NCBI GenBank assembly: GCA_964399535.1 | Contig: CAYNRE010000032.1 | Span: 372,001 to 436,000 of the forward strand | Direction of reading: 5' to 3' | Length of the DNA: 64,000 nt | DNA from: CAYNRE01 sp964399535 | GTDB taxonomy: Bacteria; Planctomycetota; Planctomycetia; Pirellulales; CAYNRE01 | Part shown: one piece after another, positions 23,824-32,940 of the stretch | Numbering within the stretch: position 1 is the stretch's first letter | Layout: the number at the start of each line of letters is the position of its first letter | Translations under genes and position numbers: made by a program | Notes under the pieces: model-generated | What the model was told of the DNA's origin: nothing | Databases searched by the model: none | Seen by the model: only the letters and a program-made list of their open reading frames with translations

Positions 23824-23919
23824 GTACCAGGTACCCCGGTAGGTACCCGATGCCGACGTCGGCAAATTGGCGGCGAGCGAGGGCCTGCCGCCCCGCTTGG
23901 CGAGCGGCCCTGCCCTGGT
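23821..23919. other. Convergent intergenic space with GGTACC repeats and a palindrome
   Basis: GGTACC occurs three times within 25 bases (23823, 23830, 23842), and a perfect palindrome TGCCGACGTCGGCA lies at 23851-23864. It separates the forward epimerase from the reverse protease gene, so it may form a bidirectional terminator-like structure, although no T-run is present. Confidence 0.4.
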
Positions 23920-26241
23920 TCAACGATCGACCGCCCGGAGCAGGAAGGCCTTTAGCTCTTCGAGCCGGCCGCGATCGAACTCGCCCGCGCCATGATCCAG
24001 GAGCCAGTCGATGTCTTCGACCGCGCCGGCTGTGTTGCCGGTTTCGTTGCGTAGCACGGCCCGCATCATCCGCGCCTGTGCCTGGGTTGGGTCGATGACC
24101 AGCGTCGCGTCGAGGTAGTCGAGCGACCCGCGCAGGTCGCGCTCTTGCTGGCTCACGCCCAGCAGATTGCGCAGCATGCGCACCAAGATGGCCTGCGGAC
24201 CGGCCGGCTCGAAATCGGCCGGCTGCGGCGGTCGCCCGGCGGCGGCGCTCACGCGGCGCGAGGCGTCGTCGCGCTCCAGCGGCTGGCCGCGATCGAACAC
24301 GTCGATCAACTGGGCGGTGCCATCGGGGCGGCGCCACTCGACCACGAAGTGCCCCGGCAGCGGGATTCCCACCACGTCCAGATCCAGCCGCCGTGCCAAT
24401 TCCAAGTAAAGTACCGCGAGCGTAATCGGCAGCCCTTCGCGATCGTCGATCACCCGGTCGAGGAAACTGTTGGCCCGGGTATAGTAGTCGGTGCGGTTGC
24501 CGTGGAACCCCTGGTCGTTGAACAGAAAGCGATCGAGTGCCGCGCGAACGGTCTCGGCGTCGGCGTCCTCGTTCAACGAGCCGCGAACGGCCTGGGCCAT
24601 TTCGTCCAGTTCGGCCAGGTAGGCCGGCACGTCGAGCTCGGGGTTTTCGAGCTGCGAAATCAGCAGCGCGCCCCGCGCCAAATCGATCGGTGCCGGCGAT
24701 TGCCGCACAACCTTTTCAAGCTCGGCCAATACGGCCTGATGCCGTAGGTCGCGAGCGAGTTGCTCGACGCGCCCCGCCTCCTGGCGAAGTTGCTCGGCCC
24801 GGCGAGCCAAACTTTCGACCGCCAACCCATTCGGCCGATTCAGTCGCTGGACCAGCGCCGCCCAGGCCGGTCGATCGGCCGGATCCGGCAGGCTCTCCGG
24901 CAGTTCCGCGGCCAGGGCGGGTGCCTCGCGCACCTGGGGCCGCGGTGGGCCGGCGTAGAACTCGCGAAATTCGGCCACGGTGTCGCGAAACTTGGCCAGG
25001 CCCTGCCGGGGGCCGAATGAATCGGAGATCGCCAGCTCGTACACCAATTGGTCGTTGACCAGGCAGCGAACCTGCTCGCCGGCGCATTCAACGCGCAGCA
25101 GATTCCAATCGCCTGGCCGGTAATGCGAACTAGGGTCGTCGCGAAGAATGGTCCAATGGTTCACGTCGGGGCCGCCGAAACGGGTGAGGCGCAGCCGGCC
25201 GCCGCTCGGATAGAAGCCGTAGTGCCGATCGCCGCCGTCGCCGCCGAAGACCAGCCCAGCCGCCCCGGCTTCGTCCTCCAGCTTGACCCGAACGGACAGT
25301 TCCCACGGGTTTTCGTCGGGCCGACCTGGTCGAAGGCAAAGACACCGCCCGCCGAAGCTTTCGCCCCACCCCTCGACGCTGATTCGCCCCACGCGCCGCC
25401 GCCAACGGCCACCGAAGACCACTTGCCACTGCCGAGGATCGAGGGCCCCTAGCGCCAGCCAGCGCTCGATCGAAACCGGGTTCGGATGTTTCAACAACGG
25501 CAAGAGCTGATTGCTGGTCACCGCAAAGCCCAGGTTCGCGGTCACCGCCGACTTGGTGGTCAGCAGGCCGACCACTTTTCCATCGCCGGTAAGCACCGGT
25601 CCGCCGCTGTTTCCCGGCTCGACGGGAATGGCCAGTTGAATCATGGGCCGGCCGTCGATTTCGCGCACCGCCGAGACGATGCCCGCCACCACGCTGTGGC
25701 GCAGCCCCACCGGGTTGCCGAGCGCCAATACGGGCTGTCCCGGGCTGAGTTGTTCCGCGTCGCCCAAGGCGAGCGGAGCCAGGTCTTTGGCTGGGATGCG
25801 AATCAGGGCCAGATCGAGCCGCGCGTCGCTGGCAAAAACTTCCTCGACCTCGAATTCCCGTCCGTCGCTGAGCTCGACGTGAATGGCTCGCGCCTCGCCG
25901 ATGACGTGCTGATTGGTGGCGATCAGCCCATCGGCCTGGATCACGAAGCCCGACCCCACCCCCCGCGTTCGGCCCTCGCGAGTGCTGGTGGTGACCACCA
26001 CCACGGAAGCTCGGGCCGACTCGACCAGGTGTTGAAGCTGCTGACTGCTCCAAACGGCTGCCGCCGCGCCGACGGCCTCGTCGGACTGCCCGGCCCCCAG
26101 CTCAGTGGCTTCCCGCGGGTCGGTTTCCGGCGAAGGTTCTTGGCCGCTCACGGCCCCCGCGGTAAACCCGATCCAAGCCAGAGCGAGTATCCCGGCGGTT
26201 CGCGCCAGAGGGATGAGTGCCAGTCGGCCTCGTTCGCGCAT
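23920..26241 (-). CDS. HtrA-type serine protease fused to LamG-like and SirB1-like domains
   Basis: 773 residues. An N-terminal signal peptide (about 8-33) leads to a trypsin-like S1C domain with the full triad: His112 in ATNQHVIG, Asp143 in RLDLALIRIP, Ser212 in EPGNSGGPV. No PDZ domain follows, unlike DegP. Instead a beta-rich region of about 270-440 looks like a LamG/DUF1080 jelly-roll (WELSVRVKLEDEAGAAGLVF, HYGFYPSGGRLRLTRF, CLVNDQLVYELAIS). From about 540 to 773 there is a SirB1-like transglutaminase-related domain (DRFLFNDQGFHGNRTDYYT, REGLPITLAVLYLELARRLD, GIPLPGHFVVEW) ending in TPR-like helices. The whole is a periplasmic or surface multi-domain protein; its substrates are unknown. 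A single uninterrupted frame spans all domains, so it is a genuine fusion rather than a sequencing artefact. Confidence 0.9.
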   Translation of the reverse strand: MRERGRLALIPLARTAGILALAWIGFTAGAVSGQEPSPETDPREATELGAGQSDEAVGAAAAVWSSQQLQHLVESARASVVVVTTSTREGRTRGVGSGFVIQADGLIATNQHVIGEARAIHVELSDGREFEVEEVFASDARLDLALIRIPAKDLAPLALGDAEQLSPGQPVLALGNPVGLRHSVVAGIVSAVREIDGRPMIQLAIPVEPGNSGGPVLTGDGKVVGLLTTKSAVTANLGFAVTSNQLLPLLKHPNPVSIERWLALGALDPRQWQVVFGGRWRRRVGRISVEGWGESFGGRCLCLRPGRPDENPWELSVRVKLEDEAGAAGLVFGGDGGDRHYGFYPSGGRLRLTRFGGPDVNHWTILRDDPSSHYRPGDWNLLRVECAGEQVRCLVNDQLVYELAISDSFGPRQGLAKFRDTVAEFREFYAGPPRPQVREAPALAAELPESLPDPADRPAWAALVQRLNRPNGLAVESLARRAEQLRQEAGRVEQLARDLRHQAVLAELEKVVRQSPAPIDLARGALLISQLENPELDVPAYLAELDEMAQAVRGSLNEDADAETVRAALDRFLFNDQGFHGNRTDYYTRANSFLDRVIDDREGLPITLAVLYLELARRLDLDVVGIPLPGHFVVEWRRPDGTAQLIDVFDRGQPLERDDASRRVSAAAGRPPQPADFEPAGPQAILVRMLRNLLGVSQQERDLRGSLDYLDATLVIDPTQAQARMMRAVLRNETGNTAGAVEDIDWLLDHGAGEFDRGRLEELKAFLLRAVDR

Positions 26242-26446
26242 GGGGCATGCTCCCGGCTAGTGAATCGCTCGCCTGCATCGGGCCGACAAGCCGGCATCGC
26301 TCGCTCGCGGCTGTCGCCCGGGCCAGCATACTGCCGCGAGCCCGCTCGCACAGCGAATGCCAACCTGGATGGGGGACGAAGGGCCCGCTGCCTACTATAC
26401 TGACAACCGCCAGCCCCACCGGAAATCCCCAGATCGAGCCAGCCCC

Positions 26447-28963
26447 ATGCATGGTCCGCGCTTTCGGACAATCGCGCTTGCCAGTTGGCTTCTCAGCGCC
26501 ACCCCGTGGGCCGCTGCCGATGACGATTGGCATACCCGCTTCGAGCTCCAAATTCGCCCGATTCTGGCGGGCAAGTGCTTTACCTGTCATGGCGGAGAAT
26601 CGCCCGCCGGCGGGCTACGTGTCGATTCCCGCGAAGCGCTACTCGCCGGGGGCACGCGGGGGCCGGCGATAGTACCCGGCCAGGCGGAGGCCAGCCGGCT
26701 AATCGCGGCGGTCTCGCGAACCGACGCTCTCCTGGCAATGCCGCCTGAAGAACCGCTCGACCCCCAGGCCGTCGTTGAGTTGTCGGCCTGGATTCAAGCC
26801 GGCGCGCCCTGGCCCGCCCCGGCCGAGCCGGGCACGGCGACGTTTGACGACTCTTGCCACTGGGCATTTGCGCCGCTGCGGGAAGTTGCGCCGCCACCCG
26901 ACGCGACGGGCTGGGCCCGCACCCCGATCGACCAGTTTCTGGCCGCGGCCTGGCAGCCGCAGGGCCTGGAACCGGCCGAGCCGGCGCCAGCGGGCATCGT
27001 CGCCCGCAGGTTGTACTTCAACCTGGGGGGCCTGCCGCCGTCTCCCGACGAGCTGCAGGCCTTCGAGCAAGATTCGACCGACGACGCGGTCCCCCGGCTG
27101 GTCGAGCGGCTCTTGGCATCGCCCGAATACGGCCGCCGCTGGGGACGCCACTGGCTCGACGTAGCGCGCTACGCCGACACCGCGGGCGACAACGCCGATT
27201 ACCCGGTGCCCGAGGCGGCCCGCTACCGCGACTGGGTTATCGACAGCTTCCAAGCCGATCGGCCGTACGACGAGTTTCTCAGGCTCCAGATTTGCGGCGA
27301 CCTGGAGGCTCGCGACGGCCCGCCCGAGCAGTACGCCGAGCGGGTAGTTGCCACGGGCTTCCTGGCCCTTTCGCGACGCTACGGAACCGCCCCCTTCGAG
27401 CTTTGGCATCTCACGCTGGAAGACACGCTGGAAACGATCGGTCGTTCGTTTTTGGGCTTATCGCTGCGCTGTGCCCGGTGTCACGACCATAAGTTCGACC
27501 CGATCACCACTGCCGACTACTACGGCCTGTACGGCATCTTCGCCAGCACTCAGTACGCCTACGCCGGCAGCGAAGAATTTCAATCGAAGCGGCGCCCCCG
27601 GTCTCACTTCGTGCCGCTCGAGCCGGCCGACCAGGTTGCCCCGCGCCTGGCCGCCTGGCAGTCCGAGCTTGAGCGCCTGCGCGCCCAGCTCGACCAATTG
27701 GAGAAACTCGACGAGCCACGCCGGGCCCGAATCCGGGCCCTGAAGGCCCGCCGCCCGGTAATTCATCACCGCGCCTTAATCGCTGCCGTGGCCGGAAACT
27801 CGCCCCACCAAAGCTGGGCCAGCGTGGCCGCGATCGACCAGGAGGTCGACCAGCTTACCCAAGCCCTTGACCGCGAGCGCAAGTCGCTCGAGCGGTCGCT
27901 CCGGGCGCTCGAGCGCCCGGGACTGCCCTCCGACGTTCCCGGGGCCTACGCGGTTTCCGACGGCACCCCGCACGATGAACCGATTCAGCGGCGCGGCGAA
28001 CCGGGCCAACCGGGCGAAAGGGTGCCGCGCGGCGTTCCGCGCTTTCTGGGCGACAGCTCGGCCTGGGCAGTGGGCCCGGGCGAAAGCGGGCGACGCCAAC
28101 TGGCCGGTTGGCTGCTCACCAACGGCCAGCCGCTGGTGGCCCGAGTCATTGCCAACCGGGTTTGGCAGCACCATTTCGGCCAGGGGCTCGTGGCGACGTC
28201 GTCGAACTTTGGCCGTCGCGGCAGCCCCCCGACTCATCCCGAGCTGCTCGACTGGCTGGCGGGCGAGCTGGTATCCAGCGGCTGGTCGATCAAGCACTTG
28301 CAGCGGCTGGTGACCCGATCGGCCGTTTATCAATTGGCCAGTACGACCGATCCGCAGAACGTGTCGCGCGATCCGTCGAACCGGTATCTGGCCAGGTTTC
28401 CCCGGCGGCGGCTCGATGCCGAAGCGGTGCGCGACAGCCTGCTCTCGGCCGCCAAGTTGCTCGATTACACCACGGCCCCGGACCATCCCTTGCCTCCCAT
28501 GGCCGAATGGACTTGGACCCAACACCAACCGTTTCAAACCCGATTGCCCTCGCGGCGGCGCACGGTTTATCTGCTGACGGGGCGGTTAGCGGCCGACCCG
28601 CTCCTGGCGCTGTTCGATGGTCCGGATACAAACGCCTCGACCGACGTGCGCACGTCGTCGAGCGTGCCGCTGCAAGCGCTGTTCTGGATGAATGATCCGC
28701 TCGTGGCCGAGTGTGCCGAGCACCTGGCCGCGCGGTTGCTCGACCAACCCGGTAGCGCCGCAGAGCGTTTGGACTATGCCTCGCGGCTGGTTTGGGGCCG
28801 CCCGACAACCGCGGCCCAACTGGCCGCCTGGGCCCAATACCTGGAACAATACCGTCAGGCGGTCGCCGCGGAAGGGGGTTCGCCGGAAGACTCCGTTCAG
28901 GCCGCCTGGACTAGCGCCGCGCGGCTGATGCTGGCCGCTCATGAGTTTATTTATGTCGACTGA
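26447..28963 (+). CDS. DUF1549/DUF1553 protein with cytochrome-type domain (PSCyt1)
   Basis: 838 residues from the ATG at 26447. Signal peptide about 5-23, then a PSCyt1 domain with CFTCHG (C44, C47, H48), a covalent haem c motif. DUF1549 follows (TPIDQFLAAAWQPQGLEPAEP; YGRRWGRHWLDVARYADT) and includes a second CxxCH at 342-346 (CARCHDHKFDPI). A coiled-coil stretch (LAAWQSELERLRAQLDQLEK) leads to DUF1553 (RRQLAGWLLTNGQPLVARVIANRVWQHHFG; RRLDAEAVRDSLL; SSVPLQALFWMNDP). These proteins are a planctomycete/verrucomicrobial speciality, always found with DUF1501 partners, and are thought to act on sulfated or complex glycans or in electron transfer, but no activity is proven. First gene of a three-gene operon. 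Confidence 0.93.
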   Translation: MHGPRFRTIALASWLLSATPWAAADDDWHTRFELQIRPILAGKCFTCHGGESPAGGLRVDSREALLAGGTRGPAIVPGQAEASRLIAAVSRTDALLAMPPEEPLDPQAVVELSAWIQAGAPWPAPAEPGTATFDDSCHWAFAPLREVAPPPDATGWARTPIDQFLAAAWQPQGLEPAEPAPAGIVARRLYFNLGGLPPSPDELQAFEQDSTDDAVPRLVERLLASPEYGRRWGRHWLDVARYADTAGDNADYPVPEAARYRDWVIDSFQADRPYDEFLRLQICGDLEARDGPPEQYAERVVATGFLALSRRYGTAPFELWHLTLEDTLETIGRSFLGLSLRCARCHDHKFDPITTADYYGLYGIFASTQYAYAGSEEFQSKRRPRSHFVPLEPADQVAPRLAAWQSELERLRAQLDQLEKLDEPRRARIRALKARRPVIHHRALIAAVAGNSPHQSWASVAAIDQEVDQLTQALDRERKSLERSLRALERPGLPSDVPGAYAVSDGTPHDEPIQRRGEPGQPGERVPRGVPRFLGDSSAWAVGPGESGRRQLAGWLLTNGQPLVARVIANRVWQHHFGQGLVATSSNFGRRGSPPTHPELLDWLAGELVSSGWSIKHLQRLVTRSAVYQLASTTDPQNVSRDPSNRYLARFPRRRLDAEAVRDSLLSAAKLLDYTTAPDHPLPPMAEWTWTQHQPFQTRLPSRRRTVYLLTGRLAADPLLALFDGPDTNASTDVRTSSSVPLQALFWMNDPLVAECAEHLAARLLDQPGSAAERLDYASRLVWGRPTTAAQLAAWAQYLEQYRQAVAAEGGSPEDSVQAAWTSAARLMLAAHEFIYVD

Positions 28964-30350
28964 GCCGACCCGACGCAGCTTTCTCCGCACCGCCGCCTTA
29001 GGCGCGGCGGCCACGGCCTGGACGCCCGGCAATCGCTACTTACAGCTTGTGCGGGCGGCCCAACTCGGCCAGGCCTACCCCCTGGCGCCGCGTCCGGGGC
29101 ATCATCCGGCCCAGGCCGATCAACTGATCATGGTGTTTCTCACCGGTGGTTTCTCACACGTCGATACGTTTGACCCCAAGCCCAGGTTAACCCAACTCGA
29201 AGGCCAGAAGCTGGGTCCCGGGTTCGCCCTGGGGTCGCCGTTTCGGTTTCGGCGTTCGGGCCAATCCGGGCTGCCGATCAGCGAATTATTCACCGAGTTG
29301 GCCCGTCATGCCGACGATCTGTGCGTGCTGCGCACGCTGCACACCGACATCGTGGAACACTTCCAGGCCACGCTGGCTATGCACACCGGTTCGGCCACGC
29401 TGCCCATGCCTAGCCTGGGGTCTTGGCTCAGCTACGCCCTGGGCACCCGGCACCCGAACTTGCCTTCGTTCGTGGTGCTGGCCGAACACCTGCCCTATGC
29501 CGGGGCCCAGGTTTGGTCGAATAACTTCCTGCCTCCGCACCATCAGGGCGTGCGGCTGCTGCCGGGAGACCGGCCCGTGGCCAATCTCGAGCCGCCAGTA
29601 ACCTCGCTTACTCGGCAAGCGCTCGAACGGCTGATGCTCGATCGGTTGCACGCCGAGTACGCCCAGGCGCGTCCCGACGACCTGGAACCACTGGCCCGGA
29701 GCGACACCTTCCGCGTGGCACGCGGGCTGATGCGCGAGGCGCCCGAGGTGTTCGACCTATCCCAGGAATCCAGTGGCACACTAGCCGCCTATGGCGTCGA
29801 GCTGAGCCAGAAGAGCGCCTTCGCCGCGCAGTGTCTCTTGGCCCGCCGGCTAATCGAGCGGGGAGTGCGCGTGGTGGAGCTGATCGATACGGGCTCCCAC
29901 GACAACTGGGACGCCCACGGCGATATGCAGCAACACCGGGGCAAGGCGGCGCGGGTCGACCGGGCCCTGGCCGCGCTGGTCGGCGACCTGAAACAGCGGG
30001 GTCTGTTCGATCGAACCCTGGTAATGATCGCCACCGAGTTTGGGCGAACTCCCTGGTGCTCGCAGGTGGGTGCCCGGGGCCGCGAACACCATGCCGCCGC
30101 GTTTTCCTGCCTTCTCGCCGGCGCCGGCGTCCGTGGCGGCATGGCCTATGGCAGCACCGATGAGCTGGGCGTGGCGATCGCCGAGAACCCGGTGCATGTG
30201 CACGATTACCACGCCACGATTCTGCACCTGATGGGGCTCGACCACCAGCGGCTCACCTACCGCTACGCGGGACGCGATTTCCGCCTGACCGACGTTTCCG
30301 GCCGGGTGCTGCGCGAAGTGCTGCTCAACCCGTCAGAGCGGCAGGCCTGA
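28941..30350 (+). CDS. Tat-exported DUF1501 protein
   Basis: 469 residues; the start at 28941 overlaps the end of the DUF1549/1553 gene by 23 bases, and an ATG at 28953 is an alternative. Tat signal PTRRSFLRTAALGAAATA. The core is of the alkaline-phosphatase/sulfatase-like superfamily: LIMVFLTGGFSHVDTFDPKP, AMHTGSATLPMPSLGSWLSY, ELIDTGSHDNWDAHGDM, VMIATEFGRTPWCSQVG, REHHAAAFSCLLAGAGV. Residues such as D and H in GSHDNWDAH and GREHH could bind metal. Partner of the preceding DUF1549/1553 protein in nearly every planctomycete genome; function unproven. A Gfo/Idh/MocA gene follows by 16 bases. Confidence 0.93.
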   Translation: MSLFMSTEPTRRSFLRTAALGAAATAWTPGNRYLQLVRAAQLGQAYPLAPRPGHHPAQADQLIMVFLTGGFSHVDTFDPKPRLTQLEGQKLGPGFALGSPFRFRRSGQSGLPISELFTELARHADDLCVLRTLHTDIVEHFQATLAMHTGSATLPMPSLGSWLSYALGTRHPNLPSFVVLAEHLPYAGAQVWSNNFLPPHHQGVRLLPGDRPVANLEPPVTSLTRQALERLMLDRLHAEYAQARPDDLEPLARSDTFRVARGLMREAPEVFDLSQESSGTLAAYGVELSQKSAFAAQCLLARRLIERGVRVVELIDTGSHDNWDAHGDMQQHRGKAARVDRALAALVGDLKQRGLFDRTLVMIATEFGRTPWCSQVGARGREHHAAAFSCLLAGAGVRGGMAYGSTDELGVAIAENPVHVHDYHATILHLMGLDHQRLTYRYAGRDFRLTDVSGRVLREVLLNPSERQA

Positions 30351-30366
30351 GGGGGAGCGTTGGACC

Positions 30367-31428
30367 ATGAGCGGGCATCACGTGGCGGTCATCGGCGGCG
30401 GCGGCTGGAGCCCCGTCCACCTGGCCGCCCTGACGGAAAGCCCTTATGTCGACCGCGTAACGCTCGCCGCACGGCGGCCCTCGCAACTCGCGCAGCGAGC
30501 GGCCGAGTTTCCCATCGTGCGCGCTACTTGCACCGATTGGCGGCAGGTGCTCGACGACCCAAGTGTCGACTGGGTGCACGTGGTGGTACCCCACGAGCTG
30601 CATGCCCAGGTTTCCGAGGCTGCCCTGGCGGCCGGAAAGCATGTGGTTTGCGAAAAGCCCGCCTCCACCCGGCTCGCCGATTTCGACCGTGTCGCCGATT
30701 TGGCCCAACGAGTCGGTCGCCGGTTCCTGGTGGTGATGAACCAGCTTTATAACCCGGCCCTACTAATCGCGCGGCAATGGATCGACGAGGGCAAACTGGG
30801 GAGGCCGTTCCTGTCGGTCGAGAACGCGTATTCCCACCACAGCGCCCATTACCACGACCCAGGTGCTTGGCGCACCAGTCTGGCCGGAGCCGGCGGCGGG
30901 GTGCTGATCGACGGCGGGTTTCACCTGGTTTACAAGCATCTGTACCTGTTGGCCTCGTGCGGCTGGCCCGCGTGGGTCACGGCAGAGACGGCCCAGCTCA
31001 ATATCGATCCGCGGGGCGCGCCGGTCCCGGCCAAAGGCGAGGATTTCGTCTCCCTGACCGTGGGCTACCCCGGCGGACTGCGGATCCAGTGGTCGCACGC
31101 CTGGACCCTGGCCGCCACGCCGACGCGCTGGCACCAAAGTTTTGTCGCTGGAACCGAGGCCACGCTCCAATGGACCGATCGTCCGGAGCAGCCGCTCGAA
31201 CTTTGTCGCCGGGCCATGCGGGAGACGGATCCCGAGCCGGTGCCCGTTCCGCCGGGTCCCCAGAGCGGACGCGAAACCACACACCTGGCCCTGCTCGATC
31301 TGGTCGAGGCACTGTCCACCAACCGGCCACCTCGGGTAGGCAACCTGGAGCTGGCCCGTCGCACCTTAGAGCTGATTCTCACTGCTTACGGGGCGCCGGC
31401 GTCGAGCCGCCGGGCGCTGGGAACCTAA
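30367..31428 (+). CDS. Gfo/Idh/MocA family oxidoreductase
   Basis: 353 residues with GGGGGAG about nine bases upstream. N-terminal Rossmann fold (VAVIGGGGWSPVHLAALTES; GSG-like loop GGGGWS), then EKPASTRLADFDRV with the conserved EKP lysine used by this family, and the C-terminal alpha/beta domain (GRPFLSVENAYSHHSAHYHD; GAGGGVLIDGGFHLV). It oxidises or isomerises a sugar or sugar-like ring with NAD(P). No Tat signal, so cytoplasmic. Third gene of the DUF1549/DUF1501 operon, suggesting that the operon's exported pair delivers a carbohydrate product to it, which is inference from context. Confidence 0.92.
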   Translation: MSGHHVAVIGGGGWSPVHLAALTESPYVDRVTLAARRPSQLAQRAAEFPIVRATCTDWRQVLDDPSVDWVHVVVPHELHAQVSEAALAAGKHVVCEKPASTRLADFDRVADLAQRVGRRFLVVMNQLYNPALLIARQWIDEGKLGRPFLSVENAYSHHSAHYHDPGAWRTSLAGAGGGVLIDGGFHLVYKHLYLLASCGWPAWVTAETAQLNIDPRGAPVPAKGEDFVSLTVGYPGGLRIQWSHAWTLAATPTRWHQSFVAGTEATLQWTDRPEQPLELCRRAMRETDPEPVPVPPGPQSGRETTHLALLDLVEALSTNRPPRVGNLELARRTLELILTAYGAPASSRRALGT

Positions 31429-32206
31429 ACGGCTAGGCCGCCTTCACAGGGCATACCGCGGTGCGGTATTCCGCACGGATTTCGCCGGCGGCAGAAAGCA
31501 GCACAACAGGTTCAGAATAAGCATTTTGGTTCGATATTTCTGGGTTGTTTACCGCTCCGGTACAGAGTTCAAAAAAAGTTGATCCGAGGGAGGCGCCCAC
31601 CCCTTGTCGGGCAGCAATAGCATGCTTATGATTGCCCGCGCTAGGCAGAGGTACGCCTCTCCTGGCACGAGTTGTCGCGGGCGAGCGGGCAAGCCAGCCG
31701 GCGGCAATTCAGAAAGGGTCACGCGGGTGCCAGCGCGTAGATCGAAGCACTTGGGCAAGGGCGTTCCGTTCGGTCGGTTGCCGTTCGCCACAAACGAACG
31801 GATGCCGAAAGCAGACGACAACGCCACGCTTCGATCGACTGAGTGGGGGAACATTCTAAACGCGGCGTAGCTGCTGCCGCGACAGGCCAAGACTGGTGGC
31901 GCCCGGTCGTAGGGTTGTCGTTGCCTCGACAATCCGCCTCGGGGTGCCTGGCCAAACCGGGGCTATCGGATCGTCGATTTCGGTCGCTCTCGCGCACCGA
32001 ATTGACAACCCAGATCACTCCGGCGAGGCAAGCCAGACGGGCTGGAATTCCCGTTCCTCGGTGCGGCATTGCGGCGACCCCCGAACCCCAAACCGGCTCG
32101 GGCGTGGCGAGTGCCTGGAAGGGGAAGTCGTGCCGCACCAGGTTGTGCTTCCCCCGAATTCGAGCCATCATGGCTCGTGGGACCGCCAGAGCAGAGGAGA
32201 ACTGAG
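31429..32206. other. Gene-poor region with hairpin and AT-rich patch
   Basis: Roughly 780 bases. A hairpin ATACCGC-GGT-GCGGTAT at 31453-31469 follows the operon stop by about 25 bases and could end its transcript, although no T-run follows. A more AT-rich patch covers 31505-31600. Short frames exist on both strands from 31549 to 32205, but none has a family resemblance or ribosome site I trust. The operator-like palindrome at 32161-32177 closes the region. Confidence 0.45.
32161..32177. promoter_or_regulatory. Palindrome in front of the XRE-type regulator gene
   Basis: CGAGCCAT at 32161-32168, C at 32169, and the exact complement ATGGCTCG at 32170-32177. It ends 29 bases before the regulator's start codon at 32207, between it and any promoter further upstream. 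Helix-turn-helix regulators commonly bind such a site in front of their own gene. It could instead fold as a hairpin in the leader. Confidence 0.5.
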
Positions 32207-32743
32207 ATGAGTCACGCGGAACTGACTGCATCGAACCAGACCGTGATGCCTACCGCCACTCGGCCGGTTGTCGGAGCCCGGGAATTGGAAGGCCGCCCCT
32301 TGCAGCGGTTGGCCGAGGTGCGCCGTCAGCAGGGGGTCTCGCTCCGGCGAGTCGCCCGCTCCGTTCGCACCGACCTCCGCGAAATCAAGCGGATGGAAGA
32401 TCCCCAGGCCGATATGCCCTTGTCGATGCTTTACCGCTGGCAGCGGGCGCTCGACGTACCGGTCGCCGACCTGCTGGTTGACGACGATGCCCCGCTGAGC
32501 TCGCCCGTCATGGACCGGGCCCGGCTGGTCAAACTGATGAAGACCGCCGCCGCCATCCAGGAAAAGGCCGACAGCCCCTCGGTCAAGCGGCTGGCCGACA
32601 CGCTCGTAAGCCAACTCGTGGAAATCATGCCCGAGCTGGAGGGCGTGGCGCCCTGGCACGCCGTGGGCCAGCGCCGCACCTTGGAAGAACTGGGCCGGGC
32701 GGTCGAACGCGGCATGAGCCTGGAGCTGTGGCACGAGAGCTAA
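32207..32743 (+). CDS. Helix-turn-helix (XRE/Cro-like) transcriptional regulator
   Basis: 178 residues from the ATG at 32207, with AGAGGAG upstream. Residues about 30-90 form an XRE-type helix-turn-helix: RLAEVRRQQGVSLRRVARSV, then RTDLREIKRMEDPQADMPLSML and RWQRALDVPVADLLVD. The C-terminal half (about 95-178) is helical, with MDRARLVKLMKTAAAIQEKA and SVKRLADTLVSQLVEIMPEL, and may form a dimer or ligand domain. No partner gene is near; the target besides its own promoter is unknown. A good intrinsic terminator follows. Confidence 0.88.
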   Translation: MSHAELTASNQTVMPTATRPVVGARELEGRPLQRLAEVRRQQGVSLRRVARSVRTDLREIKRMEDPQADMPLSMLYRWQRALDVPVADLLVDDDAPLSSPVMDRARLVKLMKTAAAIQEKADSPSVKRLADTLVSQLVEIMPELEGVAPWHAVGQRRTLEELGRAVERGMSLELWHES

Positions 32744-32786
32744 ACTCTCTGCCACTGCACTCGATCGGATTTGATTCTGCCTCATT

Positions 32787-32827
32787 CGCCGCGAGGAGCC
32801 CCTGGCGCTCCCCGCGGCGTTTTTCTT
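32787..32827 (+). terminator. Intrinsic terminator after the XRE-type gene
   Basis: CGCCGCG (32787-32793) pairs with CGCGGCG (32813-32819) with a further GAGC/GCTC pairing inside, followed by TTTTTCTT. It lies 44 bases after the regulator stop codon. Confidence 0.85.
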
Positions 32828-32940
32828 GCGCGCACCGGCGGCCCCCTTCCGGCGAATCTCGGGCGGCAAGACCAGGGGTTGAATGCGTCGGGCCAAGCGA
32901 CGGTTTCACCGGCCCGGCTTATTCGGCGCCAGGCGTGCCG

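Noticed and set aside
31549..32205. Several short frames on both strands in the gene-poor stretch after the DUF1501 operon
   Set aside because: None has a good start site or a recognisable motif; left as uncharacterised spacer.
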